This document shows positions 25,689 to 37,724 of a stretch of 64,000 bases of DNA, one piece after another. The translations under genes were made by a program, and so were the position numbers. The notes below the pieces were generated by a model. It ran no database searches, was not told where the DNA came from, and saw only the letters and a program-made list of their open reading frames with translations. This stretch comes from Inhella crocodyli. GTDB lineage: Bacteria > Pseudomonadota > Gammaproteobacteria > Burkholderiales > Burkholderiaceae_C. The stretch is taken from assembly GCF_004004565.1 (NCBI RefSeq), contig NZ_SACM01000001.1, positions 1,178,001 to 1,242,000 on the forward strand, written 5' to 3'. How positions within the stretch are numbered: the first letter of the stretch is position 1; each line of letters begins with the position of its first letter.

Positions 25689-27355
25689 GCGAGGTCGGCA
25701 TGAGCGCCGAGGCGCCACACGCCGCCTGGCAGGAGGCCCTGGCCCGCCTGCGCCACGACACGCGACAAGCGGACGTGGACGCGCTGGTGGCCGCCATGCC
25801 CTCGCGCGAGCACGAGGCCGAGCGCGCCGCCGCCTTGCTCGGGCTGACGCGCGCCCTGCCCCGCGTGGGGCGCCTGGCCGAGGCCGTGCGCAGCGGCAGC
25901 GAGGCCTTGCACCACTTCGAGCTGCTGGGCGACCTGCCCGGGCTGGTCGACACGCGCTGTGCCCTGGCGGTGGTGTACGCCCACCTGGAGCTGGGGCGCG
26001 AGGCCATGGAGCACGCGCTGGGGGCCCTGGACCTGGCGCGCCAACTGGGCGACCGGGAGCGCGAAACCTGGGCCCTGCTGCGCATGGGCAACGCCTACCA
26101 GGCGCTGGGCGACCCGGTGCAGGCCCGCGAGACCACGCAGCAGGCCCGCGAGTTGGCGCAGGCCATGAACCTGACCGAGCTGGAGTTCGGCTGCCTCAAC
26201 AACCAGGCCCACTTCACCTTGGACGAGTGCGAGCAGCTGCTGCGCGACGGCGAGCTGGAGCGCGTGCCCTTGGTGCAAGCCCTGGCCCAGACCCTGGCCC
26301 AGGACGCCGTGCTGCTGGCCCAGCGCGAGGGCCACGCCTACTGGCAGGCCCTGGCGCTGAGCAACCTCATCGACGCCCTGATGCTGGGCGACGACTGGCG
26401 GCGCGCCGAGCCCCTGCTGATGTCCTTGTCCGAGTTGGCCGAGCGCTGCGGCTACGCCACCCTGCGCCTGGAACTGCGCCTGCAGCACGCGCGGGTGTCG
26501 GCGGCCCAAGGCCATGTCGACGTGGCCCTGGCACAGGCCGAGGCCCTGCTGCACGACAACGACCCCGCCAAGGCCCGCCGGCTGGAGCGCCGCACCCTGC
26601 AGGTGCTGTACGCCGTGAACAAGCAGCACGGGCGCACCGACGCCGCGCTGCACCACCTGGAGCGCCTGCTGGCGGCCGACCGCCGCGCCACGCGCCAGGC
26701 CCAGGCGCTGCAGATCCAGGCCTTGCTGATCCGGCAAGAGGTGAAGTCGGCCATGGCCCGGGCCGCGCACGCCCAGGCCGATGCCCAGGCCGCCCAGGCG
26801 CGGGCCCGCCACCTAGAGATGGAAAAGCAGCGCTTGCAAGAGCGCCTGACCCGCACCGAGCACGACGCACTGGAAGACCTGCTGACCCGGCTGGCCAACC
26901 GCCGCCATGCCGAGACCGCCTTGCCCTTGTTGATGCAGCGCACGCTGAACGAGCCCTTGGCCCTGGCGCTGCTCGACATCGACCACTTCAAGCGCGTGAA
27001 CGACCGCTTCGGCCATGCCGTGGGCGACCGCGTGCTGCGCGAATTCGCCAACCTGGTGCGCCAACAGGTGCGAGGCGCCGACCTGCTGGCCCGCTGGGGC
27101 GGCGAAGAGTTCGTGCTGGTGCTGCTGGGCAACGGCGCGCAGCAGGCCTTGCCCATCATGGAGCGCTTGCGCGAGGCCGTGGCCCAGCATCCCTGGGGCC
27201 AGGCGCAGGAGGGCCTGACCCTGTCCACGTCCATCGGTTTCACGCTGCAGCCGGCAGGCAGCCCGGCGCCGACCTGGCCCGTGGTGATGCAGCGCGCCGA
27301 CCAAGCGCTGTACCGCGCCAAGGCTGGCGGGCGCAACCAGGTGTGCAGCGCTTGA
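25685..27355 (+). CDS. TPR-sensor diguanylate cyclase (GGDEF)
   Basis: 556 residues, with no membrane segment. The N-terminal 360 residues are a series of TPR-like helical hairpins, followed by a coiled coil (about 360-400) and a GGDEF domain. The active site reads GGEEF (472-476). The inhibitory site RGAD (463-466) lies five residues before it, so the enzyme should make cyclic di-GMP and be product-inhibited. The start overlaps the S10 stop (ATGA), so the two proteins are made together. The TPR array probably binds a protein partner that controls activity. No EAL domain is present. Confidence 0.88.
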   Translation: MSEVGMSAEAPHAAWQEALARLRHDTRQADVDALVAAMPSREHEAERAAALLGLTRALPRVGRLAEAVRSGSEALHHFELLGDLPGLVDTRCALAVVYAHLELGREAMEHALGALDLARQLGDRERETWALLRMGNAYQALGDPVQARETTQQARELAQAMNLTELEFGCLNNQAHFTLDECEQLLRDGELERVPLVQALAQTLAQDAVLLAQREGHAYWQALALSNLIDALMLGDDWRRAEPLLMSLSELAERCGYATLRLELRLQHARVSAAQGHVDVALAQAEALLHDNDPAKARRLERRTLQVLYAVNKQHGRTDAALHHLERLLAADRRATRQAQALQIQALLIRQEVKSAMARAAHAQADAQAAQARARHLEMEKQRLQERLTRTEHDALEDLLTRLANRRHAETALPLLMQRTLNEPLALALLDIDHFKRVNDRFGHAVGDRVLREFANLVRQQVRGADLLARWGGEEFVLVLLGNGAQQALPIMERLREAVAQHPWGQAQEGLTLSTSIGFTLQPAGSPAPTWPVVMQRADQALYRAKAGGRNQVCSA

Positions 27356-27386
27356 TCGGCCCCTGATCGGGCCCGATCGGCCCCTG
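27354..27386. repeat. direct repeats flanking a palindrome between convergent genes
   Basis: GATCGGCCCCTG occurs twice (27354-27365 and 27375-27386) with the 14-bp palindrome GATCGGGCCCGATC (27365-27378) between them. It fills the gap between the diguanylate cyclase and hutF. There is no T-tract, so it is at best a weak bidirectional terminator. Confidence 0.45.
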
Positions 27387-27387
27387 C

Positions 27388-28701
27388 TCAGTCCCGCTGA
27401 CGCCCTGCCACCCACACGCCCGACCACAGCGGGCCGGCGCTGGCGAACACCAGCGCGTCCAGCCACTGCTCGCAGGGCAGGCTGTCGAGGTCGGCGGTGG
27501 CCAGGTCCAGCAGCAGCGCGTCGGCGCGCGCCCCTGGGCGCAGGCCCCAGCCGGCAAAGCCCGCCGTGGGGCCGGAGCCGGCGCGCATGGCCTCGAAAAG
27601 GCGTGCGCCGGTGCTGGGCTGCGAGCCCGGGGCGGCGCACACGTTTCGGCGGCGGTGGCGCAGGCGCTGGCCGTATTCCAGCCAGCGCAGCTCCTCGCGC
27701 CATTCGCGGCCCACCTGGCTGTCGCTGCCCAGGCTCAGCGGCACACCGGCCTCCAGCCAACCGGGCACGTCGGTGAAGCCGTCGCCCAGGTTGGCCTCGG
27801 TGCTGGGGCACAGCACCACGCCGGCCCCGGACGTGGCCACGGCCTCGATCTCGTGCGGCAGCGCGTGCGTGGCATGCACCAACTGCCAGCGGGCGTCCAG
27901 GGGCACGTGGCTGCTCAGCCACTCGATGGGGCGCTGGCCGTGCCGGCGCACGCAATCGTCCACCTCGCGGGTTTGCTCGGCCACGTGGATGTGGATGGGG
28001 CACTCGGTGTCGCCCACGTGCGCCAGCAGGGCATGGATGTCGGCCTCGTGCGCGGCGCGCAGCGAATGCAGGGCCACGCCCGCGTTCACCAGCGGCAGGC
28101 CGGCCGCTTGAAGCCGCTGCTGCGCCCGCCACACCCAGTCGGCGTCGGTGGCAAAGCGGCGTTGCTCGGGGCGCAGGCCGGGTTCGTCGAAACCGCGGTG
28201 CGCGTACAGCGTGGGCAACAGGGTCAGGCCGATGCCCACCTCCTGCGCCGCCTCGGCCAGGGCCCAGGCCATGGCCAGCTCGTCGTCGTAGGGCTGGCCG
28301 TCGGGCGCGTGGTGCAGGTAGTGGAACTCGACCACCTGCGTGTAGCCGCCGAGCAGCAGCTCGCGGTAGAGGCGCGTGGCGATGCGCCGCAGGCTCACCG
28401 GGTCCAGCGCCAGCGCCGTGCCGTACATGGCCTCGCGCCAGCTCCAAAAGTCGTCGTCGCCGGCGTGCTCGCGCACCTCGGCCAGGCCGGCCATGGCGCG
28501 CTGGAAGGCATGGCTGTGCGCGTCCACCAGGCTGGGCAGCAGAGCGCCCTGCAGCACGCGGGTGCCTTCGGGCGGCTGCACCACGCCGCTGGTGATGGCG
28601 CCCCAGTGCCCGTCGGGCTGGATGGGCAGCAGCACCTGCTGCTGCCAGCGGCCATCGACCCAGGCCCAGGGGGCCCAAAGAGCGGGTTCGAGCGGCTTCA
28701 T
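27388..28701 (-). CDS. hutF: formimidoylglutamate deiminase
   Basis: Converts N-formimino-L-glutamate to N-formyl-L-glutamate and ammonia in histidine degradation. It has 437 residues of the amidohydrolase fold. Zinc ligands are visible as DAHSHAFQRAM, the His of HIHVAEQTRE, and SLGSDS near the fourth strand. ATG 28701 overlaps the hutG stop by ATGA, so hutI-hutG-hutF are translationally linked. Its presence shows the two-step HutF/HutG route is used, not direct formamide release by formiminoglutamase. Confidence 0.93.
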   Translation of the reverse strand: MKPLEPALWAPWAWVDGRWQQQVLLPIQPDGHWGAITSGVVQPPEGTRVLQGALLPSLVDAHSHAFQRAMAGLAEVREHAGDDDFWSWREAMYGTALALDPVSLRRIATRLYRELLLGGYTQVVEFHYLHHAPDGQPYDDELAMAWALAEAAQEVGIGLTLLPTLYAHRGFDEPGLRPEQRRFATDADWVWRAQQRLQAAGLPLVNAGVALHSLRAAHEADIHALLAHVGDTECPIHIHVAEQTREVDDCVRRHGQRPIEWLSSHVPLDARWQLVHATHALPHEIEAVATSGAGVVLCPSTEANLGDGFTDVPGWLEAGVPLSLGSDSQVGREWREELRWLEYGQRLRHRRRNVCAAPGSQPSTGARLFEAMRAGSGPTAGFAGWGLRPGARADALLLDLATADLDSLPCEQWLDALVFASAGPLWSGVWVAGRQRD

Positions 28702-29504
28702 CGCGAGGCGGTCTCCAGGTAGGTTTGCAGCAGCTGCTGCAGCAGCGGGCGCAAGACGTCCACCTTCTGCGGCACCAGCGGTCGGGGCGTGGGATGGGCC
28801 TTGTCTTCCAGCATGTAGATGGCCTGCACCATTTCCATCTGGATGGCCTGCACGCCCTCGTGCGGGCGGCCGTAGTGCCGGGTGATGTGGCCGCCCTTGA
28901 AGCGGCCGTCCACCACCTGCGTGTAGCGCGTTTGTGCGGCCAGCACGGCGCCCAGGGCCTCGCGCACGGCTGGGGTGCAACTGGCGCCACTCGCGGTGCC
29001 CAGGTTCAGGTCGGGCAGGCGGCCCTCGAACAGCCAGGGCAGTTCGCTTTCGATGCTGTGGCCGTCCCACAGCAGCGCGTGGCCGTGCCGCGCCTTCAAG
29101 CGCGCCAACTCAGCGGCCAGGGCCTGGTGGTAAGGGCGCCAGTGGCTGTCCACACGGCGGGCCTGCTCGGCCGCATCGGGGGCGCGGCCGTCTTGGTAGA
29201 TCGGCGTGCCGTCGAAGAAGCGCGTGGGGCAGAGCTCGGTGTTGTTCGCCCCGGGGTACATGGGCGCGTTGTCGGCCGGGCGGTTGAGGTCGATCCAGTA
29301 GCGCGAGGCCTCGGGCACCAAGAGGCTGGCGCCCAGGGCCTGCGCAATGGGGGCGTACACGGCCTCGAGGTGCCAGTCGGTGTCCTCGCTGGCCAGGGCG
29401 CGCGGGCGGTAGGCGTCGCGGCCCTCAACTGGGATGTGCGTGCCCACGTGGGGCAGGCTGATGAGCAGCGGGGCACTGCCCGGGATCAAGCGGTAGCTCG
29501 TCAT
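28698..29504 (-). CDS. hutG: N-formylglutamate deformylase
   Basis: Hydrolyses N-formyl-L-glutamate to L-glutamate and formate, the last step of the pathway. It has 268 residues of the FGase family, with SLPHVGTHIP near the N-terminus, LLWDGHSIESELPWLFEGRL in the middle and GGHITRHYGRP near the C-terminus. It is not a ureohydrolase-type HutG (no GGDH motif), which fits the neighbouring hutF. Both ends overlap neighbouring genes by ATGA. Confidence 0.92.
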   Translation of the reverse strand: MTSYRLIPGSAPLLISLPHVGTHIPVEGRDAYRPRALASEDTDWHLEAVYAPIAQALGASLLVPEASRYWIDLNRPADNAPMYPGANNTELCPTRFFDGTPIYQDGRAPDAAEQARRVDSHWRPYHQALAAELARLKARHGHALLWDGHSIESELPWLFEGRLPDLNLGTASGASCTPAVREALGAVLAAQTRYTQVVDGRFKGGHITRHYGRPHEGVQAIQMEMVQAIYMLEDKAHPTPRPLVPQKVDVLRPLLQQLLQTYLETASR

Positions 29505-30739
29505 GCGGGCAGCCTCCCGTCGGCGCGACCGGCGTGAACGCGCTCCAGCAAGGGGCGGTGGCCCAGCCAGTAACTCAACTCGCGCGGGTGCTCCACGTCC
29601 CACGCGCAGAAGTCGGCGCGCAGGCCCTTCTGCAAGCGGCCGCGGTCGTGCAGGCCCAGGGCCTTCGCGGCCACGTGGGTGCAGCCGCGCAGGGCCTCTT
29701 CGGGCGTGAGGCCGAACAGGGTGCAGGCCAAGTTCATCATGAGGGTGAGCGACAGCGCAGGCGAGCTGCCGGGGTTGTGGTCGGTGGCCACGGCCATGGG
29801 CACGCCGGCGGCGCGCAGGGCGGCCACGGGCGGCAGGTGGGTGTCTTTGAGCGTGAGGTAGGCGCCCGGCAGCAGCACGGCCACGGTGCCGGCCTGGGCC
29901 ATGGCCTGGATGCCGGCCTCGCTCAGCCACTCCAGGTGGTCGGCACTGAGCGCGCCGAACTCGGCGGCCAGCGCCGCGCCGCCTTGGTCGCTGAGTTGCT
30001 CGGCGTGCAGCTTCACGGGAAGGCCCAGGCCTTCGGCGTGCTGGAACAGGCGCGTGACCTGCCCCGGCGTGAAGCCGATGCGCTCGCAGAACGCATCGAC
30101 CGCGTCCACCAGGCCTTCGGCGTGCAGGGTGTCGAGCCACTGGCAGGCGGCCTCGGTGTAGCCGTCGGCATTGCCATCGAACTCGGGCGGCACCGCGTGC
30201 AGGGCCAGGTAGGTGCTGCGCACGTCCACCCCGTGGCTGGCCAGGTGCCGGGCCACGCGCAGCATCTTGCGCTCGTGCGCCAGGTCCAGGCCGTAGCCGC
30301 TCTTGATTTCGACGGTGGTCACGCCGTCGGCCTTGAGCTGCGCCAGCCGGCGCTGGGCGTGCTTGAGCAGGTGACTCTCAATGCTGTGCCGCGTGGCCGC
30401 CACGGTGCTGCGGATGCCGCCGCCTGCGCGGGCGATCTGCTCGTAGCTCACGCCCTGCAGGCGCAGTTCGTGCTCGTGGGCGCGGGTGCCGCCGTAGACC
30501 AGGTGCGTGTGGCAGTCCACCAGGCCCGGGGTGACCCAGGCGTTGTGCAGGTGCACCTCGTCGTTGACGCGTGACGCCCATTCGCGCGGCAGCTCGGGCA
30601 GCGGGCCCACCCAGGCCAGGCGGTCGCCCTGGACGACGAGGCAGGCGTTGTCGATGGCGCCCCAGGCCGCGTCGCCGGCGAGGGTGGCGGCGCGCAGGTC
30701 GCGCCACAGGGTGATGGGCAGGTCGGGGCTCGAACTCAC
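29501..30739 (-). CDS. hutI: imidazolonepropionase
   Basis: Opens the ring of 4-imidazolone-5-propionate to give N-formimino-L-glutamate. It has 412 residues and amidohydrolase metal motifs DCHTHLVYGGTR, KLHAEQLSD and ATDHNPGSSP. The start is GTG 30739, overlapping the hutC stop as GTGA, with AGGAAAAG upstream. Two ATG codons further in would remove the first beta-sandwich, so the GTG is preferred. It lies in the hutC-I-G-F operon. Confidence 0.92.
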   Translation of the reverse strand: MSSSPDLPITLWRDLRAATLAGDAAWGAIDNACLVVQGDRLAWVGPLPELPREWASRVNDEVHLHNAWVTPGLVDCHTHLVYGGTRAHEHELRLQGVSYEQIARAGGGIRSTVAATRHSIESHLLKHAQRRLAQLKADGVTTVEIKSGYGLDLAHERKMLRVARHLASHGVDVRSTYLALHAVPPEFDGNADGYTEAACQWLDTLHAEGLVDAVDAFCERIGFTPGQVTRLFQHAEGLGLPVKLHAEQLSDQGGAALAAEFGALSADHLEWLSEAGIQAMAQAGTVAVLLPGAYLTLKDTHLPPVAALRAAGVPMAVATDHNPGSSPALSLTLMMNLACTLFGLTPEEALRGCTHVAAKALGLHDRGRLQKGLRADFCAWDVEHPRELSYWLGHRPLLERVHAGRADGRLPA

Positions 30740-31464
30740 GTTGTGACTTTTCCTTGCAGCACGTAGCGGTCGCCCGGGTGCACCAGCCGCACCCAACTGA
30801 CCGGACCTTCGTGGCTGTGGGTCAGGCGCTGCACCACCAAGCAGGGCTGGGCATCGCTCAAGCCCAGCAACCGGGCCTCGTGGGGCTGCGCCAGCGCGGC
30901 CTCGATTTGAACCTCGGCCCCCACCAGGGGCGCCACCTGCAGCAGATAGGCGGTGGGCGTGACCTGACCGAAGTCCTGCTTCAGGTACTGCGGCGCCCGC
31001 GCCGGGTGGACCCAACGCGACTCGACCTGCAGCGGCACGCCGTTGTCCAGGTGCAGCAGCTGGCTGTAGAAGGCCGTGCCGCCCTTGCGCAGCTGCAGCG
31101 CCGCGGCCACCGCCGGCGGTGGCGTTTGGCGGTCCAGCGCCAGCACCTGGGCCTGGTGAACGTGCCCGCGCTCGGCGATTTGCTCGTGCACGTCGCGCAC
31201 CTGCAGGGTGGCGGCCAGGCGCTCCAACGGCGCCACGAAGCTGCCCGAGCCCTTCACCCGCCGCACCAGGCCTTGCGCGTGCAGCTCCGTCAGCGCGCGG
31301 TTCACGGTCATGCGGCTCAGGCCGAACTGGGCCACCAGCTCGGCCTCGCTGGGCAGGCGATCGCCCACGCGCCAGCGGCCTTGGGTGATGCCCTCGCGCA
31401 GCCAGCGCTGCACGGTCAAGTAAGCGGGGTCAGGAGGGGCGACGCGGGTCGGCATGGCCGGCAT
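30736..31464 (-). CDS. hutC: histidine utilisation repressor (GntR family)
   Basis: About 242 residues. A GntR winged helix ([20 protein letters not shown] through [20 protein letters not shown]) is followed by a UTRA effector domain ending in [18 protein letters not shown]. HutC proteins are released from DNA by urocanate. Starts at 31464 and 31455 are both possible; neither has a strong ribosome site. A 16-bp palindrome lies 20 nt before the start, so autoregulation and control of the divergent hutUH are expected. Confidence 0.93.
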   Translation of the reverse strand: MPAMPTRVAPPDPAYLTVQRWLREGITQGRWRVGDRLPSEAELVAQFGLSRMTVNRALTELHAQGLVRRVKGSGSFVAPLERLAATLQVRDVHEQIAERGHVHQAQVLALDRQTPPPAVAAALQLRKGGTAFYSQLLHLDNGVPLQVESRWVHPARAPQYLKQDFGQVTPTAYLLQVAPLVGAEVQIEAALAQPHEARLLGLSDAQPCLVVQRLTHSHEGPVSWVRLVHPGDRYVLQGKVTT

Positions 31465-31483
31465 CGTAAGCCGGCTTGACGCG

Positions 31484-31499
31484 AGTTGTCTAGACAACT
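31484..31499. promoter_or_regulatory. HutC operator
   Basis: AGTTGTCTAGACAACT is a perfect 16-bp palindrome lying midway between the divergent hutC and hutU starts. Its core TTGTCTAGACAA fits the TTGT-n4-ACAA pattern of HutC operators. One site could control both operons. Confidence 0.85.
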
Positions 31500-31546
31500 T
31501 ACGATGCCCATCGCCCACCCCTCACCCTGTTGTTTGGAGCCTTCCC

Positions 31547-33220
<1,674 letters not shown>

Positions 33221-33234
33221 ACGACACCCGCGCC

Positions 33235-34737
33235 ATGCAGCTCCAACCCGGACACCTCACCCTCGCGCAGCTGCGCGTCATCGCCGACGGCACCGAGACG
33301 CTGACGCTCACCGACTGGTCCGCGCTGGACGCCAGCGCGGCCCTCGTGGCCGCCGCGGCCGCGGGCGACGCGCCGGTCTACGGCGTCAACACTGGCTTTG
33401 GCAAGCTGGCCAGCACGCGCATCGCCAAAGACCAGCTGGCCGCGCTGCAGCTCAACCTCATCCGCAGCCACAGCGTGGGCGTGGGCGCGCCCATGTCGCC
33501 GCCCGTCGTGCGCCTGATGCTGGCCACCAAGGCCGCCAGCCTGGCCCGCGGCTACAGCGGCGTGCGCCGCGAGGTGGTGCAGTCCCTGCTGGACGCCTTC
33601 AACGCCGGCTTCGTCCCCTACATCCCGGCCCAAGGCTCGGTGGGCGCCAGCGGCGACCTGGCCCCCTTGAGCCACATGACCCTGGCCCTGATGGGCGAGG
33701 GCGAGGCCCTGGTGGACGGCCAACGCCGCCCCGCCCTGGCCGAGCTGCAACGCCTGGGCCTCAAGCCCCTGACCCTGGCCGCCAAGGAAGGCCTGGCGCT
33801 CATCAACGGCACGCAGGCCAGCACCGCCTTGGCCCTGCACGCCCTGCTGCGCTTCGACACCCTGTTCGCCACGGCGCTGGCCGCCGGCGCCATGACCCTG
33901 GACGCCGCCCGCGGCAGCGACGGGCCCTTCGACCCCCGCATCCACGCCGTGCGCGGCCAGCCGGGCCAGATCGAAACCGCGGCCGTGTACCGCGAGCTGC
34001 TGGCCGGCAGCGCCATCCGCCAAAGCCACAAGGAAGGCGACGAGCGCGTGCAAGACCCCTACTGCCTGCGCTGCCAGCCCCAGGTGATGGGCGCCTGCCT
34101 GGACCAAGCCCGCCACGCCGCCGAGGTGCTGGTGCGCGAGGCCAACGCCGTGACCGACAACCCGCTCGTGTTCGACGACTGCATGGTCTCGGGGGGCAAC
34201 TTCCACGCCGAGCCCGTGGCCCTGGCCGCCGACGGCCTGGCCCTGGCCATCGCCGAGGTGGGCGCCATCGCCGAGCGCCGCATCGCCATGCTGATCGACC
34301 CGGGCATCAGCCGCCTGCCGCCCTTCTTGACGGCCGACGCTGGCCTGCACAGCGGCTTCATGATTGCCCACGTCACCGCCGCCGCCCTGGCCAGCGAGAA
34401 CAAGAGCCTGGCCCACCCGGCCAGCGTGGACAGCCTGCCCACCAGCGCCAACCAGGAAGACCACGTCAGCATGGCCACCTTCGCGGCCCGGCGCCTGCAC
34501 GCCATGATCGACAACACCGCGCACATCGTGGCCATCGAGCTGCTGGCCGCCGCGCAGGGCATCGACTTCCTGCGCCCGCTGCGCAGCTCCGCGCCCGTGG
34601 AGGCCCTGTACGAGCGCCTGCGCCAAGACTGCGCCAGCCACCCCGCCGACCACTACCTGGCGCCCGACATCGAGCGCGCCGCGGCCTTGGTGCAAGGCGG
34701 GGCGCTGCAGGCGCCCGGGGCGCCCCACGTGGGTTGA
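33235..34737 (+). CDS. hutH: histidine ammonia-lyase
   Basis: Removes ammonia from L-histidine to give urocanate, the first pathway step and the source of the HutC inducer. It has 500 residues. The self-made MIO cofactor comes from Ala-Ser-Gly at about 138-140 in [13 protein letters not shown]. The active-site loop [13 protein letters not shown] and the later [14 protein letters not shown] are intact. It is co-transcribed with hutU. No histidine permease gene is adjacent. Confidence 0.96.
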   Translation: MQLQPGHLTLAQLRVIADGTETLTLTDWSALDASAALVAAAAAGDAPVYGVNTGFGKLASTRIAKDQLAALQLNLIRSHSVGVGAPMSPPVVRLMLATKAASLARGYSGVRREVVQSLLDAFNAGFVPYIPAQGSVGASGDLAPLSHMTLALMGEGEALVDGQRRPALAELQRLGLKPLTLAAKEGLALINGTQASTALALHALLRFDTLFATALAAGAMTLDAARGSDGPFDPRIHAVRGQPGQIETAAVYRELLAGSAIRQSHKEGDERVQDPYCLRCQPQVMGACLDQARHAAEVLVREANAVTDNPLVFDDCMVSGGNFHAEPVALAADGLALAIAEVGAIAERRIAMLIDPGISRLPPFLTADAGLHSGFMIAHVTAAALASENKSLAHPASVDSLPTSANQEDHVSMATFAARRLHAMIDNTAHIVAIELLAAAQGIDFLRPLRSSAPVEALYERLRQDCASHPADHYLAPDIERAAALVQGGALQAPGAPHVG

Positions 34738-34748
34738 TCCTCGGCTGA

Positions 34749-35633
<885 letters not shown>

Positions 35634-35646
35634 CCCTGCGCAGGCT

Positions 35647-36936
35647 TCAGTACCGCTCGTTGCCAGCCATGCGCAGGTAAAGCTGCGCCGCCCAGGCCAC
35701 CAGGCGGCGGCGCAGCCAGCCGCGCAGGCCGCGCCACCCCGGCGGCGGTCGCTCGGCCAACACCTCCTCGGCGCCCTCCAGCGCCGCCTCGAAGGCCTGG
35801 CGCACTTGGGCGGCCACGGCCTCGTCCCAGACGACGACGTTGGCCTCCAGGTTCAGCACCAGCGAGGTCGGGTCCAGGTTGCTGGAGCCCACCGTGGCCC
35901 AGCGCCCGTCCACCTGGGCCACCTTGGCGTGCAGGAAGGCCGCGCGGTACTCGAACACGCGCACGCCCCGCGCCAGCAGGTCGGCGTAAAGGGCGCGAGC
36001 GGCCATTTCGGCCAGGCGGTAGTCGAACTGCCCTTGCAGCAAGAGGCGGATGCGCACGCCGCGCCCGGCGGCACGGTGCAAGGCGCGCAGCAGCCGGGCG
36101 CTGGGGTAGAAGTAGGGACAGATGAGGTCGATGGCCTGCTGCGCCTCGCGCAGGGCGTGCAGGTACTCGCGCTCGATGGCGTGGCGCTGCACCAGGTTGT
36201 CGCGGCGCACGAAGGCGGCCCGCACCGGCCGCAGGTCGGCCAAGGCCTCGCGGCGACTTCGCCGCCAGGCCAAGGCCTCGGCACGCGCCCCCTGCCAGTC
36301 GCGCCAGCGCGCGTCGATCCACTGCCGGGCCCGGTGCAAGGGCTCCGGCGCGGTCAGCAAGGCACGCAACTCGTCGCCGAAGTCGGCGCCCAGCCAGGCC
36401 CGCGTCCAAAGGCGGCGCACCGTGCGGTGCACGTCGGCCACGATGGGTCCGCTGACGCGCACGGCGAAGTCCAGACGCGGCGTGGGCAGGGCGCCGTGGC
36501 GAAGGTCCCAGCGGTCGTCCAGCAGGTTGATGCCGCCGACGAAGGCCACGGCCTCGTCCACCACGCACAGCTTCTGGTGCAGCCGGCGCAGCTGGCCGGG
36601 CTGGAACCAATGCCACCAGCGGTCGATGGGACGGAACACCGCCAGCGCCACCCGGCTGCCTTGCAAGCGCTCGCGCCACCACGGCAGGGCCTCGCGCGCG
36701 CCGAAGCCGTCCACCACCACGCGCACGCGCACGCCGCGCCGGTCGGCGCGCAGCAGGGCTTGCACGATGGCCTCGGAGGCCGCGTCGGTGTGCACGATGT
36801 AGCTGGCCATCCACACATCGTGCGCCGCGCGGTCGATGGCCTCGGCCATGGCCGGGAACAGCGCGTCCCCGCCCTGCAGCAACCCCAACTCGTGCCCGCC
36901 TTGCGGCAGGGCGCGCTCGCGCCAGCCGCGCATCAT
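35647..36936 (-). CDS. clsB: cardiolipin synthase (ClsB-type phospholipase D)
   Basis: Makes cardiolipin or related phospholipids at the inner membrane. It has 429 residues with two HKD motifs, HQKLCVVDEAVAFVGGIN and HAKVAQVDGRWATVGSSN. No N-terminal transmembrane pair is present, which separates it from ClsA and fits ClsB (YbhO). Its start overlaps the EEP gene stop by ATGA. The ClsB-EEP pairing matches ybhO-ybhP of E. coli. The last helix-rich segment is strongly basic and may hold it at the membrane. Confidence 0.88.
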   Translation of the reverse strand: MMRGWRERALPQGGHELGLLQGGDALFPAMAEAIDRAAHDVWMASYIVHTDAASEAIVQALLRADRRGVRVRVVVDGFGAREALPWWRERLQGSRVALAVFRPIDRWWHWFQPGQLRRLHQKLCVVDEAVAFVGGINLLDDRWDLRHGALPTPRLDFAVRVSGPIVADVHRTVRRLWTRAWLGADFGDELRALLTAPEPLHRARQWIDARWRDWQGARAEALAWRRSRREALADLRPVRAAFVRRDNLVQRHAIEREYLHALREAQQAIDLICPYFYPSARLLRALHRAAGRGVRIRLLLQGQFDYRLAEMAARALYADLLARGVRVFEYRAAFLHAKVAQVDGRWATVGSSNLDPTSLVLNLEANVVVWDEAVAAQVRQAFEAALEGAEEVLAERPPPGWRGLRGWLRRRLVAWAAQLYLRMAGNERY

Positions 36937-37724
36937 GCGGGGTGCAGGTCGACGAGCAGGGGCAGGTGGTCGCTCATGCGCACCCAGGGCCCGCCGCGCG
37001 GCACGTGCGCTTGGCTGGCGCGCAGACCGCGGGTGTAGACCCGGTCGAGCGCGAACAGCGGCGCCCGCGCCGGGAAGGTGCGGTGCAGGCCCTGCGGTTC
37101 GCGCGCCAGGCCCAGCTCGCGCATGGGCCGGTCGAGTTGCTCGCGCCAGTCGTTGAAGTCGCCGGCCACCAGCACGCGGGCCTGGGCCGGCACCTCGTCG
37201 GCCAGGTACTGCCCCAGTTGCTGCACCTGGCGCACACGACTGCCATGGAACAGGCCCAGGTGCAGCACCAGCACGTGCAGCGGCTGCCCGTGCCAGTCCA
37301 CCTCCACGTGCAGCAGGCCGCGCTGCTCGAAGCGGTGGTCGGAGACGTCGTGCTGGCGCACGCCCTGGATGGGCAGGCGCGACAGCAAGGCGTTGCCGTG
37401 CTCGCCCCCCCGGGTGATGGCGTTGCTGCGGTAGGCCACGTGGTAGCCCTCGGGCGCCAGGTACTCCGCCTGCGGTCCTGGCCAACCCAGCAGGGGGTGC
37501 GAGAAGCGCCGCGCGTCGCCCAGGTGGTGGCTGCGCACCTCTTGCAGGCACACCAGGTCGGCGCCGAAGGCGTGCACGCCCAGCTTCAGCGCGTGGATCT
37601 CCAGGCGCTTGGCCATGGCCAGCCCGCGCACGCCCTTGTGGATGTTGTAGGTGGCCACCCGCAGCGGGCGGTCCAGGTCGGGCGCGCGGGCACCTTCCGG
37701 GCCCAAGGCACCCAGCGGGCTCAC
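36933..37724 (-). CDS. endonuclease/exonuclease/phosphatase (EEP) family protein
   Basis: 263 residues with the EEP metal phosphoesterase motifs ATYNIHKGVRG, CLQEVRSHHLGD, VAGDFNDWREQL and the terminal SDHLPLLVDL. It resembles YbhP, the partner of ClsB, whose substrate is not established; a lipid-related phosphodiester is possible. The start is GTG 37724 with AAGGGG upstream, overlapping the REC-GGDEF stop (GTGA). Both ends are therefore coupled to neighbours. Confidence 0.83.
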   Translation of the reverse strand: MSPLGALGPEGARAPDLDRPLRVATYNIHKGVRGLAMAKRLEIHALKLGVHAFGADLVCLQEVRSHHLGDARRFSHPLLGWPGPQAEYLAPEGYHVAYRSNAITRGGEHGNALLSRLPIQGVRQHDVSDHRFEQRGLLHVEVDWHGQPLHVLVLHLGLFHGSRVRQVQQLGQYLADEVPAQARVLVAGDFNDWREQLDRPMRELGLAREPQGLHRTFPARAPLFALDRVYTRGLRASQAHVPRGGPWVRMSDHLPLLVDLHPA

